A stretch of 39,957 bases of DNA. It comes from Acidimicrobiaceae bacterium (GTDB taxonomy: Bacteria; Actinomycetota; Acidimicrobiia; Acidimicrobiales; RAAP-2). The position numbers were made by a program, and so were the translations under genes. Below the pieces are notes generated by a model. The model did not search any database. It was not told where the DNA came from and saw only the letters and a program-made list of their open reading frames with translations. Where the stretch lies: assembly GCA_025463285.1 (NCBI GenBank), contig JAOBWI010000025.1, positions 1 through 39,957 of the forward strand, given 5' to 3'. Within the stretch, counting starts at the first letter, position 1. Every line of letters starts with the position of its first letter. Below, in pieces: positions 13,806 through 22,102 of the stretch.

Positions 13806-16235
13806 GTGTCCGAAGAGGTGTCAGGGGAAAATAGACCAGCGTCTCCCCGCGCACCCGTGCTCACTTCGCACGCCAACTTGGCCAAGTTCTACCCCGAGTC
13901 GTGGGACTACCGGCTCAAGCGACTTTTCCTCGGTAAGCCGTTAGTTTCTGAGCAACTGAGCGGCGAGCGACTCAATCGTCCCATCGCGCTGGGCGTCTTG
14001 GCCCCGGACTGCATTTCGTCCTCGGCGTACGGAACAGAAGAGATTCTGACCCAGATGACGCCCTTCATCGGCCTGGCGGCCTTCGCGCTGGTCGTACCGA
14101 TCATGTTCGTGATCATCGGCGTGCTGTTCTTCGTCACGACCTCGTACCTCGACGTCATCAAGTACTACACCACGGCCGGCGGTTCGTACGTGGTGGCTCG
14201 TGACAACTTCGGTCCGAAGGTTGCCCAGATCGCGGCGGTCGCGCTGCTCATTGACTACACCGTGACCGTCGCCGTGCAGTGCTCCGCGGGCACCGCCGCA
14301 CTCACCACGGCTTTTCCGGCCCTGACTACGTCCTTTCCCCTTATCAAGAACGCCACACTGCTCTTGACCGTGGTGGTGGTCTTGATCTTGATCTTCGGCA
14401 ACCTGCGAGGAATTCGCGAAGCCGGAACCTACTTCGCCATTCCCACCTACTTCTACGTGCTCATGCTCTCGATCACCATCGTCATCGGCTACTACAAGAA
14501 GGCCGTGGGCACCCTCCACATGATTCCCCCACCGGCGACGAAGTTGCTCGTGGACGGCCGACTCGGTCACTCGGGGAGTGGGGTCCTGATGGGGCTCGCC
14601 TTCATCACCCTGCTGCGCGCCTACGCCAACGGTGGATCGTCGCTGACGGGCCTCGAGGCGATCTCTAACGGCGTGGGCAGCTTCCGACGTCCGGAGTCTC
14701 ATAACGCGCGCAGCACGCTCGTGGTGATGTCCTCGGTGCTGGCCTTTCTCTTGATCGGCACGACGTTGCTGGCGCATTGGACTCACGCCCTGCCCTACCA
14801 ACTCGGTTCCCCCACGGTGGTCGGCCAAGAAGTCTCGGACGTCTTTGGGGCGCACGGCTTCGGGCACGTCATCTTCTTCGTCGTCCAGATCGCCACCGTG
14901 TTGATTCTCTACACCGGTGGCAACACGTCGTTCAACGGGTTTCCCTTCCTGGCCAACTACGTGGCCGGCGACAGGTACTTGCCACGGCAGCTCACCAAAC
15001 GGGGACACCGTCTGGCCTTCTCGAACGGCATCTTGGTCCTGGGCGTGGTGTCGCTCGTCTTGATCATCGCCTTTAACGCCTCGGTGAACGCCCTGATTGC
15101 CCTGTACGCCGTGGGCGTCTTCACCGGTTTCACCTTGGCCGGCGCGGGCATGGTGGCGCGACATCTGCGCGAGAAGAACGCCCACTGGCGTCGCGGCGTC
15201 TTTATTAACGCGCTGTCGGCCTGCGTGACCTCGATTGTGGTTCTGGTCTTCCTCCTGGCTAAGTTCACCGAAGGCGCCTGGATCATCGTGGTCGTCGGTC
15301 CGATCATGTACTACGGACTGATTCGCTTTCACAAGACCTACGTGCGAGAAGAGAAGGCCTTCGAGGCCAACAGCGGCAAGGCCGCCTCGATGCACATTCG
15401 CATGAATCGGGTCATCGTCTTCGTGGACAACTACGACCTACCGACCGAGAGAGCGCTGTTGTACTGCAACTCGCTCAACGCCTACTCGGTACGCGCGGTG
15501 CACTTTGACGTGGACAACTTGGTGACGAAGCGTCTGGAGGCGAGTTGGGGTCGGCCCAATACCGCCTCGGCCAGTATCAGCCTGGAGATCGTTGAGTGCG
15601 AAGACCGACGAGTCGACCGCGCGGCGCTCGAGTTAGTCGCCGACGCGGTGCGCGACCCCGACGTGTTCTGCATGGTGATCCTGCCCCGGCGAGGCTTCGT
15701 GTCACGACTGCAACGACTTCTGCACGACCGCACGGCCGACAACATCGCCAGTGCCGTGATGCACGTACCGCGCACCGCGGCCACGATTATTCCCTACAAC
15801 GCGCTGCGTCGCAGCGTGCCCGAGGGGATGCGCCGCCGACAGCTCGAAGGCGCCGCGCTCGAAGAGCCACCCGGTGACGAAGTCACTCGCGGGGGCGTAC
15901 GCGTAGACGCCCACTTAGCGGCCGATCTCAAACTGGCCGAACGCTCCGCCGACGCCGAGCCCATAGGCGACGTGGTCGAGCGCGACTTCGTCGAACTCGC
16001 CGGACGCGTGCGCTCCATGGCTATCGGCAACGAGAGTGGCGTGCACGAACTTCGCTGCGTGCTCTCTGACAACAGCGGTTCCATCACGCTCGTCTTCCAG
16101 GGGCGCACCAACGTGCCGGGCATCGAACGAGGGACGCGCTTGATGGTGAAGGGCACCGTGACGTCACTTCGACGCGAAGCGGTGATTCTAAATCCGCAGT
16201 ACGAAATTGTGGCGGCGCCCCAAGGCGATCACTAA
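13806..16235 (+). CDS. APC-superfamily permease with C-terminal OB-fold domain
   Basis: An 809-residue transporter. A soluble N-terminus is followed by about 12 membrane helices (roughly residues 65-520), opening with an APC motif around CISSSAYGTEEI. The architecture resembles the potassium/amino-acid permeases paired with trkA genes (KimA-like). A cytoplasmic region (about 530-680, beginning RVIVFVDNYDL) looks USP/nucleotide-binding-like. The last 80 residues (about 727-805; GRVRSMAIGNESG to VKGTVTSLRREAVILNPQYEIV) read as an OB-fold of the nucleic-acid-binding type. In other actinobacteria, as I recall, such an OB protein is a separate gene near trkA, so this appears to be a fusion. The longer upstream reading only covers the divergent trkA gene. 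Confidence 0.87.
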   Translation: MSEEVSGENRPASPRAPVLTSHANLAKFYPESWDYRLKRLFLGKPLVSEQLSGERLNRPIALGVLAPDCISSSAYGTEEILTQMTPFIGLAAFALVVPIMFVIIGVLFFVTTSYLDVIKYYTTAGGSYVVARDNFGPKVAQIAAVALLIDYTVTVAVQCSAGTAALTTAFPALTTSFPLIKNATLLLTVVVVLILIFGNLRGIREAGTYFAIPTYFYVLMLSITIVIGYYKKAVGTLHMIPPPATKLLVDGRLGHSGSGVLMGLAFITLLRAYANGGSSLTGLEAISNGVGSFRRPESHNARSTLVVMSSVLAFLLIGTTLLAHWTHALPYQLGSPTVVGQEVSDVFGAHGFGHVIFFVVQIATVLILYTGGNTSFNGFPFLANYVAGDRYLPRQLTKRGHRLAFSNGILVLGVVSLVLIIAFNASVNALIALYAVGVFTGFTLAGAGMVARHLREKNAHWRRGVFINALSACVTSIVVLVFLLAKFTEGAWIIVVVGPIMYYGLIRFHKTYVREEKAFEANSGKAASMHIRMNRVIVFVDNYDLPTERALLYCNSLNAYSVRAVHFDVDNLVTKRLEASWGRPNTASASISLEIVECEDRRVDRAALELVADAVRDPDVFCMVILPRRGFVSRLQRLLHDRTADNIASAVMHVPRTAATIIPYNALRRSVPEGMRRRQLEGAALEEPPGDEVTRGGVRVDAHLAADLKLAERSADAEPIGDVVERDFVELAGRVRSMAIGNESGVHELRCVLSDNSGSITLVFQGRTNVPGIERGTRLMVKGTVTSLRREAVILNPQYEIVAAPQGDH

Positions 16236-16283
16236 GTCGTAACGACGCGTCTCGCCTCGCGGTCGTTGTGGAGTGGCGTGACC

Positions 16284-16318
16284 GCGGGGGTAGAGCGGAT
16301 GAAGAGTCCTTACCCCGC
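16284..16318 (+). terminator. Possible terminator hairpin between permease and topA
   Basis: In the 154-base gap after the permease, GCGGGGGTA (16284-16292) can pair with TACCCCGC (16311-16318) with one bulged G and an 18-base loop. No T-tract follows, so it is weak as an intrinsic terminator. The rest of the gap holds possible topA promoter hexamers (TTGTGC at 16324, TAACGA at 16345) that I would not defend strongly. Confidence 0.3.
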
Positions 16319-16389
16319 CTAGCTTGTGCAGTGAGCGCGCTTCGTAACGATAGTGTGTCTCGCCGTGAGAGACCTGAGAGGTGGTGAGC

Positions 16390-19212
16390 ATGGCTAGAGC
16401 GCTCGTCATCGTTGAATCCGTGGCCAAGGCCACTCGCATTCAAGGCATGCTCGGACCGGACTACATCGTAAAACCCTCCATAGGTCACGTGCGCGATCTA
16501 CCCCAAAGCGCTGCCGATATTCCGGCCTCGGTGAAGGGCGAAAAGTGGGCCCGGCTAGGTATCAACGTCGACGATCACTTCAAGCCCGTCTACGTCGTCT
16601 CTAACGACCGCAAGAAGATTGTCGCGGAGCTAAAAGCGGCCCTCAAGGAAGTCGACGAGCTCTACCTCGCGACCGACGAAGACCGCGAGGGCGAAGCGAT
16701 CGCCTGGCACCTTCAAGAGGTGCTGAACCCGAAGGTCCCGGTCAAGCGGATGGTCTTTCACGAGATCACGCCCGCGGCGATCATGAAGGCCGTCTCGGAG
16801 ACCCGCGACCTCGACCTTCGTCTGGTCGACGCCCAGGAGGGCCGACGTTTCCTCGACCGCTTGGTCGGCTACGAGGTCTCCCCGGTGCTCTGGCGCGCCG
16901 TCGACAAGGCGCGTTCGGCCGGACGAGTGCAGTCGGTCGCCATTCGACTGGCCTGTGAGCGCGAGCGAGAACGCATGGCCTTTCGCTCGGCCACCTGGTT
17001 CGACGTGACCGCCACCCTGAGCGCCGAGACCACCTTTGAGGCCACGCTCGACAGCGTGAACGGTGCGGCCCTCGCCAGCGGCAAGAACTTCGACGCGGCG
17101 GGCGGGCTCGAGGCTAAGGCCAACGTGGAACGTCTGAGTGAAGCGGTGGCCCACTCCATTGCCCACCAACTGGAAGGTCGACGTCTCACGGTGGAGTCGA
17201 TCACCTCCACGCCGCGCACCCAGCGCCCTCAGCCCCCCTTCATGACCTCCTCGCTGCAGATCGAGGCCAGTCGAAAGTTGCGCTTCGATCCCGAACGCAC
17301 CATGCGCGCGGCCCAGCGACTGTACGAACAGGGTTGGATCACGTACATGCGAACCGACTCGACCACGCTGTCGGACGAAGCGATTCGCGCCGCTCGCAGC
17401 CAAGCGGCGTCGATGTTCGGCGATGACTACGTGGCCGACAGCCCGCGCCGCTACGACCGCAAAGTCAAGAACGCCCAAGAGGCGCACGAAGCGATTCGCC
17501 CCGCGGGGGAGAGTTTTCGCACCCTGGACGAGGCGCAGAGTCACTTAAGCGGCGACGAGCGCGCGCTCTATGAACTGGTGTGGAAGCGCACCATCGCTTC
17601 TCAGATGGTCGACGCCCGACTAACCCAGGACAAGGTTCGTCTCTCGGGGTCACTCGAGGCGGTCGAGAGCTACCAAGGACCGGTGGCGCTGGAGTTGAGC
17701 GCGACGGGACTGCGCATTGAGTTCGCGGGCTTTCGCCGGGCCTACGTCGAAGGCACCGACGACCCCGAAGCGGAACTGGCCGACCAAGAGCGTCTGCTAC
17801 CGACGTTGACGCAGGGCAGCGACGTGCCGGTGCAGAGCGCCGAGGCGAAGTCCCACGACACCCAGCCACCCGACCGCTACTCCGAAGCGACGCTCATTAA
17901 GAAGTTGGAGGACCTCGGTATCGGGCGGCCCTCGACGTACGCCTCGGTGATGAAGACCATCGAGCGTCGAGGTTACGTCTGGAAGAAGGGCAAGTCTCTC
18001 GTGCCCACCTTTCGCGCCTTCGCCGTGGTGAATCTCCTCGAGTTCTACTTTGCCGATCTCGTCAACTACCAGTTCACCGCCGCGATGGAAGACCAGCTCG
18101 ACGAGATCGCCGAGGGTCGCCAAGACTTAGAGCCTTGGCTGCGCAAGTTCTACTTCGGCGACGACTCGGCCACCAGCGAGTTCGCCCAGCTGGGTCTTCA
18201 ACACGTCACCCACGAGCCCCACGACTTTGACTTCGCGGCGATCAACTCGCTCCAACTGGGCAGCGCGCCCGACGGAGAGCCCGTGTCGGTTCGCTCGGGC
18301 CGTTACGGTCCCTACCTGGTGCACGGTGAGGAGCGGGTCTCCATTCCCGAAGCCACCGAGCCCGATTCTCTTACGGTCGAGCACGCTTTGGAGTTGCTCG
18401 CCGCTCCCAGCAACGACCGAGCGCTCGGCGAGGACGACGACGGCGCGACGATCTATCTCAAGGCCGGACGCTACGGACCCTACGTTCAGGTCGGTGAGAT
18501 GACCGATTCGAAGGATAAGCCCCGCACGGCGTCCCTCTTTTCCTCGATGTCGCCCGACAGCGTGACGTTAGAGGACGCCAGAAAACTGCTCTCTCTTCCA
18601 CGCACCGTGGGCCCGCACCCCGAAGGGGGAGAGATCCTGGCCCAGAACGGTCGCTACGGTCCGTATCTCACCTGGGGTAAAGAGACGCGCTCCTTGGAGA
18701 GCGAAGAGCAGATCTTTAGCGTCGACTTGGACACGGCGTTGACCCTTCTTGCCCAGCCCAAACAGCGCGGACGACGTGCCGCGGCGCGTCCCTTGGCTGA
18801 ACTAGGAGAAGATCCCATCACCAAGCGTGAGGTCGTGGTGCGCAGTGGCCGCTTCGGTCTCTACGTCACCGACGGCGAGACGAACGCCACCTTGCGACTA
18901 GGCGACGCGCCCGAGACCATGACCCTGGACCGCGCGGCGGAGTTGCTGGCCGAACGGCGAAACGCCGAACCTTCGACGCGGCCACGCAAGGCCGCAAAGA
19001 AGACGACAAAGAAAGCGCCCACGAAGAGTGCGGCCAAATCCGCCAAGAAGTCGGCGAAAAAGACCACCAAGAAGACCACCAAGAAGACCACCAAGTCGGC
19101 GACCAAGTCGGCGACCAAGTCGACCGGGGCCGCCAAGCGCGCCGCCGTCGCTCAGGGGGTCCAAGCCAACGCCGCGATGCTAAAGGACGTCCGACCCGAG
19201 GACCAGGAGTGA
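16390..19212 (+). CDS. topA: DNA topoisomerase I
   Basis: A 940-residue type IA topoisomerase that relaxes negative supercoils. The toprim domain starts ALVIVESVAKATRI (an unusual Val for the common Pro in VESPAKA) and contains the acidic triad segment DEDREGEAIAWHL. The catalytic Tyr lies in ITYMRTDSTTLS. The C-terminus has several Topo_C repeats marked by GRYGPYL/GRFGLYV and no zinc fingers, as in actinobacteria. A lysine-rich tail of about 60 residues with K-K-T-T-K-K repeats follows, a known processivity element in actinobacterial TopA. The ATG at 16390 has AGAGG eight bases upstream; an in-frame GTG three codons earlier is possible. It overlaps tmk by 4 bases. Confidence 0.96.
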   Translation: MARALVIVESVAKATRIQGMLGPDYIVKPSIGHVRDLPQSAADIPASVKGEKWARLGINVDDHFKPVYVVSNDRKKIVAELKAALKEVDELYLATDEDREGEAIAWHLQEVLNPKVPVKRMVFHEITPAAIMKAVSETRDLDLRLVDAQEGRRFLDRLVGYEVSPVLWRAVDKARSAGRVQSVAIRLACERERERMAFRSATWFDVTATLSAETTFEATLDSVNGAALASGKNFDAAGGLEAKANVERLSEAVAHSIAHQLEGRRLTVESITSTPRTQRPQPPFMTSSLQIEASRKLRFDPERTMRAAQRLYEQGWITYMRTDSTTLSDEAIRAARSQAASMFGDDYVADSPRRYDRKVKNAQEAHEAIRPAGESFRTLDEAQSHLSGDERALYELVWKRTIASQMVDARLTQDKVRLSGSLEAVESYQGPVALELSATGLRIEFAGFRRAYVEGTDDPEAELADQERLLPTLTQGSDVPVQSAEAKSHDTQPPDRYSEATLIKKLEDLGIGRPSTYASVMKTIERRGYVWKKGKSLVPTFRAFAVVNLLEFYFADLVNYQFTAAMEDQLDEIAEGRQDLEPWLRKFYFGDDSATSEFAQLGLQHVTHEPHDFDFAAINSLQLGSAPDGEPVSVRSGRYGPYLVHGEERVSIPEATEPDSLTVEHALELLAAPSNDRALGEDDDGATIYLKAGRYGPYVQVGEMTDSKDKPRTASLFSSMSPDSVTLEDARKLLSLPRTVGPHPEGGEILAQNGRYGPYLTWGKETRSLESEEQIFSVDLDTALTLLAQPKQRGRRAAARPLAELGEDPITKREVVVRSGRFGLYVTDGETNATLRLGDAPETMTLDRAAELLAERRNAEPSTRPRKAAKKTTKKAPTKSAAKSAKKSAKKTTKKTTKKTTKSATKSATKSTGAAKRAAVAQGVQANAAMLKDVRPEDQE
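19060..19119. repeat. Tandem 12-bp repeats in the topA tail
   Basis: AAGACCACCAAG occurs three times in perfect tandem (19060-19071, 19072-19083, 19084-19095). Two perfect copies of TCGGCGACCAAG follow (19096-19107, 19108-19119). They encode the K-T-T-K and S-A-T-K repeats of the basic C-terminal tail of topoisomerase I. Perfect identity suggests slippage and possible length variation between strains. Confidence 0.93.
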
Positions 19213-19805
19213 CCCGAGCGGTCTTTCTCGCGTTCGAGGGGATCGACGTCAGCGGAAAAAGTACGCAGGCGCGCCGGGTGGCCGCCGCGCACGACGCCCT
19301 GTTCACCTTTGAGCCCGGTGATACGCCCTTAGGGCGAGATCTACGTCACTGGGTGCTCGACGCCGCCACACCCATGGAGCCCGAGACCGAGGCCCTCATC
19401 ATGCTGAGCGACCGTTCACACCACGTGCGCAGCGTCATCGAGCCGACGTTGACGGCTGGCCGATCCGTGGTGAGTGATCGATTCTTCGCCTCCACCCTCG
19501 CGTATCAGGGCTACGGGCGTGGCGTGGATCTCGCCCTGCTGCGCGCGGCGAGTGACCTCGCCATCGGCGCGTGTGTGCCCACCTTGACCATCCTCTTGGA
19601 TGTGTCTTTGGGGGTGGTGAACGAGCGACGCGATCACGATCAGAAGGATCGCTTCGAAGCCGAGGACCTGTCCTTTCACGAGCGCGTACGCCAGGGTTAC
19701 CTCGAACTGGCCCAGGACGACGGGTGGTTTGTGGTGGACGGAGCAATGAGCGAAGGTGAGGTGGCCCGCGTCATCGACGAAAGGGTGGCGCGCCTACCCT
19801 GGTGA
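19209..19805 (+). CDS. tmk: Thymidylate kinase
   Basis: A 198-residue dTMP kinase that phosphorylates dTMP to dTDP. The P-loop is FEGIDVSGKST (9-19), with Val replacing the usual second Gly. The EPG of the dTMP site (FEPGDTPLG) and the DRFFASTLAYQG segment (DRY/DRF motif) are present, and a lid with RRDHDQKDRFE follows. The GTG start overlaps the topA stop by 4 bases. Only one base separates its stop from the holB start, so topA-tmk-holB form one replication-related operon. Confidence 0.93.
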   Translation: MTRAVFLAFEGIDVSGKSTQARRVAAAHDALFTFEPGDTPLGRDLRHWVLDAATPMEPETEALIMLSDRSHHVRSVIEPTLTAGRSVVSDRFFASTLAYQGYGRGVDLALLRAASDLAIGACVPTLTILLDVSLGVVNERRDHDQKDRFEAEDLSFHERVRQGYLELAQDDGWFVVDGAMSEGEVARVIDERVARLPW

Positions 19806-19806
19806 G

Positions 19807-20895
19807 ATGACCGACGTCTTTGATCGTTTAGTGGGTCAAGACCGCGTGGTCGCGTCGTTGCGCCACTACGCCGCGGCCCCGGTGCACGCCTACCTCTTCA
19901 GTGGACCCGCGGGAACGAGTGCTCGCGACGCGCTGCTCTGCTTCGCCGCGGCCCTGCAGTGTCCTCGGGATGGTTGCGGCGAGTGCGAGATCTGTCGAGT
20001 GGTCTTGAGCGAACAGGACCCCGACGTCCACGTCGCCGAGCGTTCGGGGACGTCGTGGCGCATCGAAGAGATTCGCGAGGCCGAGCGGGTGTCGAGGCGA
20101 CGACCTTTGGGTGCGGGATATCAGATCGTCGTTATCGAAGACGTCGAGTTAACCACGACGGGCGCTTCGATGAGTGCGCCGGCGCTGCTCAAATCCCTGG
20201 AAGAGCCGCCGCCGCGGACCATCTTTTTGTTGAGCGCGGGGGAGGTGCCCGAGGCCCTCGACACCATCATCTCGCGCTGCGTCGACGTGAAGCTGCGAGC
20301 CCTCAGCGACATCGACTTGAGGACCATCCTGGAGAGCGAAGGGGCGAGCGAGAGAGTGGCTCGCGACGCGGCCGCGGCCGCCAACGGCAACCTGCGTCGT
20401 GCTCGCGTGCTGGTGCGCGATAGCCAGCTAGTGACACGAATGTCGAGTTGGCGAAGTGTGCCGGAGCGACTAACGGGCACGCCCGCCGCCTCGTCGCGGG
20501 TGGCCAAAGAGATCGCCGAATCACTGAATGAAGCGATCGCACCTTTGCAACTGTTGCAGGATGAAGAGATGGCGCGACGCACCAGTGAGGCGCGTGAGAT
20601 GGGCCTGCGATCGGTGGGTAATCGACGAGACGTCGAAGCGCAGTTCAAGCGCGAACAACGTCGTTTCCGTCTCGACGAGCTGCGGTTTGGTTTCAGCGCA
20701 CTGACCGGTGTGTACCGCGAACAGCTGCTTGAGAACTTAGAAGCGAGTGCGGAAGGTGACACCAGAAGTGATCGCCGCGTCAGCTCGTCCCTTCGAGCGA
20801 TCGACGTCCTCGCCGAGGCGAACGAACGGCTAGCCACCAACGTCGATGAGACTCTGTTGCTGCACGACCTGATGCTCTCGTTGAACGAGATCTGA
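19807..20895 (+). CDS. holB: DNA polymerase III delta' subunit
   Basis: A 362-residue clamp-loader subunit. The AAA+ N-terminus starts FDRLVGQDRVVASL. The nucleotide loop reads GPAGTSAR (33-40) without the Walker Lys, as expected for delta', which does not hydrolyse ATP. A zinc module uses C52, C57, C60 and C63. LLKSLEEPPPRTIFLL is the conserved segment before the sensor, and SRC is the position where tau/gamma have the arginine finger. I chose the ATG at 19807 directly after tmk; an upstream in-frame ATG lies inside tmk. tRNA-Thr follows 49 bases after the stop. Confidence 0.93.
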   Translation: MTDVFDRLVGQDRVVASLRHYAAAPVHAYLFSGPAGTSARDALLCFAAALQCPRDGCGECEICRVVLSEQDPDVHVAERSGTSWRIEEIREAERVSRRRPLGAGYQIVVIEDVELTTTGASMSAPALLKSLEEPPPRTIFLLSAGEVPEALDTIISRCVDVKLRALSDIDLRTILESEGASERVARDAAAAANGNLRRARVLVRDSQLVTRMSSWRSVPERLTGTPAASSRVAKEIAESLNEAIAPLQLLQDEEMARRTSEAREMGLRSVGNRRDVEAQFKREQRRFRLDELRFGFSALTGVYREQLLENLEASAEGDTRSDRRVSSSLRAIDVLAEANERLATNVDETLLLHDLMLSLNEI

Positions 20896-20944
20896 ACTCC
20901 CCACGAGGGGCGCCGGGGGTTGATCGGCTACTCTTGCTCTTTGC

Positions 20945-21017
<73 letters not shown>

Positions 21018-21114
21018 CCCTTCTAGACGGGCTCCCTTGATGCTCGTGCGGGCTGGTGGCCGGGCGCGATCACCAACGTCTGAGCGATGGGAGACCGTCG
21101 GGTAACGTACGACG

Positions 21115-21153
21115 CCGCCTCCAGGACCGGGGGCTCGTCGATCGTGGAGGCGG
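21115..21153 (-). terminator. Inverted repeat after the SIMPL gene
   Basis: CCGCCTCCA (21115-21123) and TGGAGGCGG (21145-21153) form a perfect 9-bp stem with a 21-base loop, 11 bases after the stop of the SIMPL gene on the minus strand. There is no T-tract. It may be a weak or factor-assisted terminator. The remainder of the 146-base gap from tRNA-Thr shows nothing else that I recognise. Confidence 0.35.
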
Positions 21154-21163
21154 AGCATCGTTC

Positions 21164-21967
21164 TTAGCTGGCCAGTGAGTACACGACCTTCACCTGGACG
21201 TTGACCGACTGCGAGCCAGATTCGATCGGAACACTGGAGGCGGTCTTCGCGGCGGCTTCGGCGAAGGGAAGAACGATCCCGGAACCGGTGTTCTCTTCGT
21301 CCGTCACCCGCACGATGTGGCCGACCGTCGTGCCGCCACCCCTAGCGATCTGGGTTGCTTCGGTGTGAGCGTTGCGCATGGCGGCGGCGCGAGCCTGCGC
21401 GAGCACGGCGGACTGATTGGAGATGGAGAATGTCACGCCACTGAGTTGAATGTCGTTGCCGACAGATTTCGCGGCCGCTCCGAGCAGGGCACCGGCCTTT
21501 TGAAGGTCGTGGGTGGTGACGTTGAGGCTGTCTTGAACCGTGTAGCCGGTCACCGCGCCGCGGTTGTTGGTGTTCTGATAGACGTTGAGGCCCGTCGTTT
21601 GAAGATTCTTTTTCGTAACGCCGTTACTCAGCAGTGACGCTTCCAGGGCTTTCATCTTGGCGTTGTTGTGTTCCAGCGCGGCCTTGGCATTGACCGCGAC
21701 CGTCTGCACGCCCACCTGAAAGCTCATGGTGTTGGGTTCGCCGCTGGCGGTACCCGACCCGGTGACCGAGATGGTGGCGCCGCTCGAAGAATGACTGTGG
21801 CCGAGCGACTCGCCCACGAAGGCGATGGCCGCGATCACCACGGCGAAGACCAGTAGAAAGACGAATCGGAACCCCACCCGTCGCCGATAGCCGTCATGGT
21901 CGGCCCACGTACGTGATTGTTCGTCGCCCGAGTGCGGGCCGGGTGATGCGTCGAGGTGATCGCTCAC
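21164..21967 (-). CDS. SIMPL domain (DUF541) membrane-anchored protein
   Basis: A 267-residue protein. A hydrophilic N-terminus of about 32 residues, one membrane helix (about 33-52) and an extracytoplasmic SIMPL domain: ISVTGSGTASGEPNTMSF at its start, then TTGLNVYQ and the C-terminal V-N-V-Q-V-K-V-V-Y strand. SIMPL proteins are periplasmic or exported proteins of unclear biochemical role; the family name comes from a mammalian signalling protein. A serine/glycine linker follows the helix. The GTG start has AAGGAGA about six bases upstream. It is separated from murD by 135 bases, which should hold its own promoter. Confidence 0.87.
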   Translation of the reverse strand: MSDHLDASPGPHSGDEQSRTWADHDGYRRRVGFRFVFLLVFAVVIAAIAFVGESLGHSHSSSGATISVTGSGTASGEPNTMSFQVGVQTVAVNAKAALEHNNAKMKALEASLLSNGVTKKNLQTTGLNVYQNTNNRGAVTGYTVQDSLNVTTHDLQKAGALLGAAAKSVGNDIQLSGVTFSISNQSAVLAQARAAAMRNAHTEATQIARGGGTTVGHIVRVTDEENTGSGIVLPFAEAAAKTASSVPIESGSQSVNVQVKVVYSLAS

Positions 21968-22102
21968 GTTCTCTCCTTAAGGGCGACGACGGTCGTACGC
22001 CGGGTTGTCTCATGTCTACGTCGAGGTCTTTCTCCCTCGCTTCGTACCTGTCACCGGCCGCGCAGAACTTTCACGCAATTTCCAGGATCTGACGATCAGT
22101 GA

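Noticed and set aside
13941..15395. A 484-codon minus-strand frame opposite the APC permease
   Set aside because: Very rich in Asp, Gly, His and Arg, as expected from the antisense of membrane-protein codons; the permease is strongly supported.
16630..17544. A 304-codon minus-strand frame opposite topA
   Set aside because: Antisense to the catalytic core of topoisomerase I with no domain signal.
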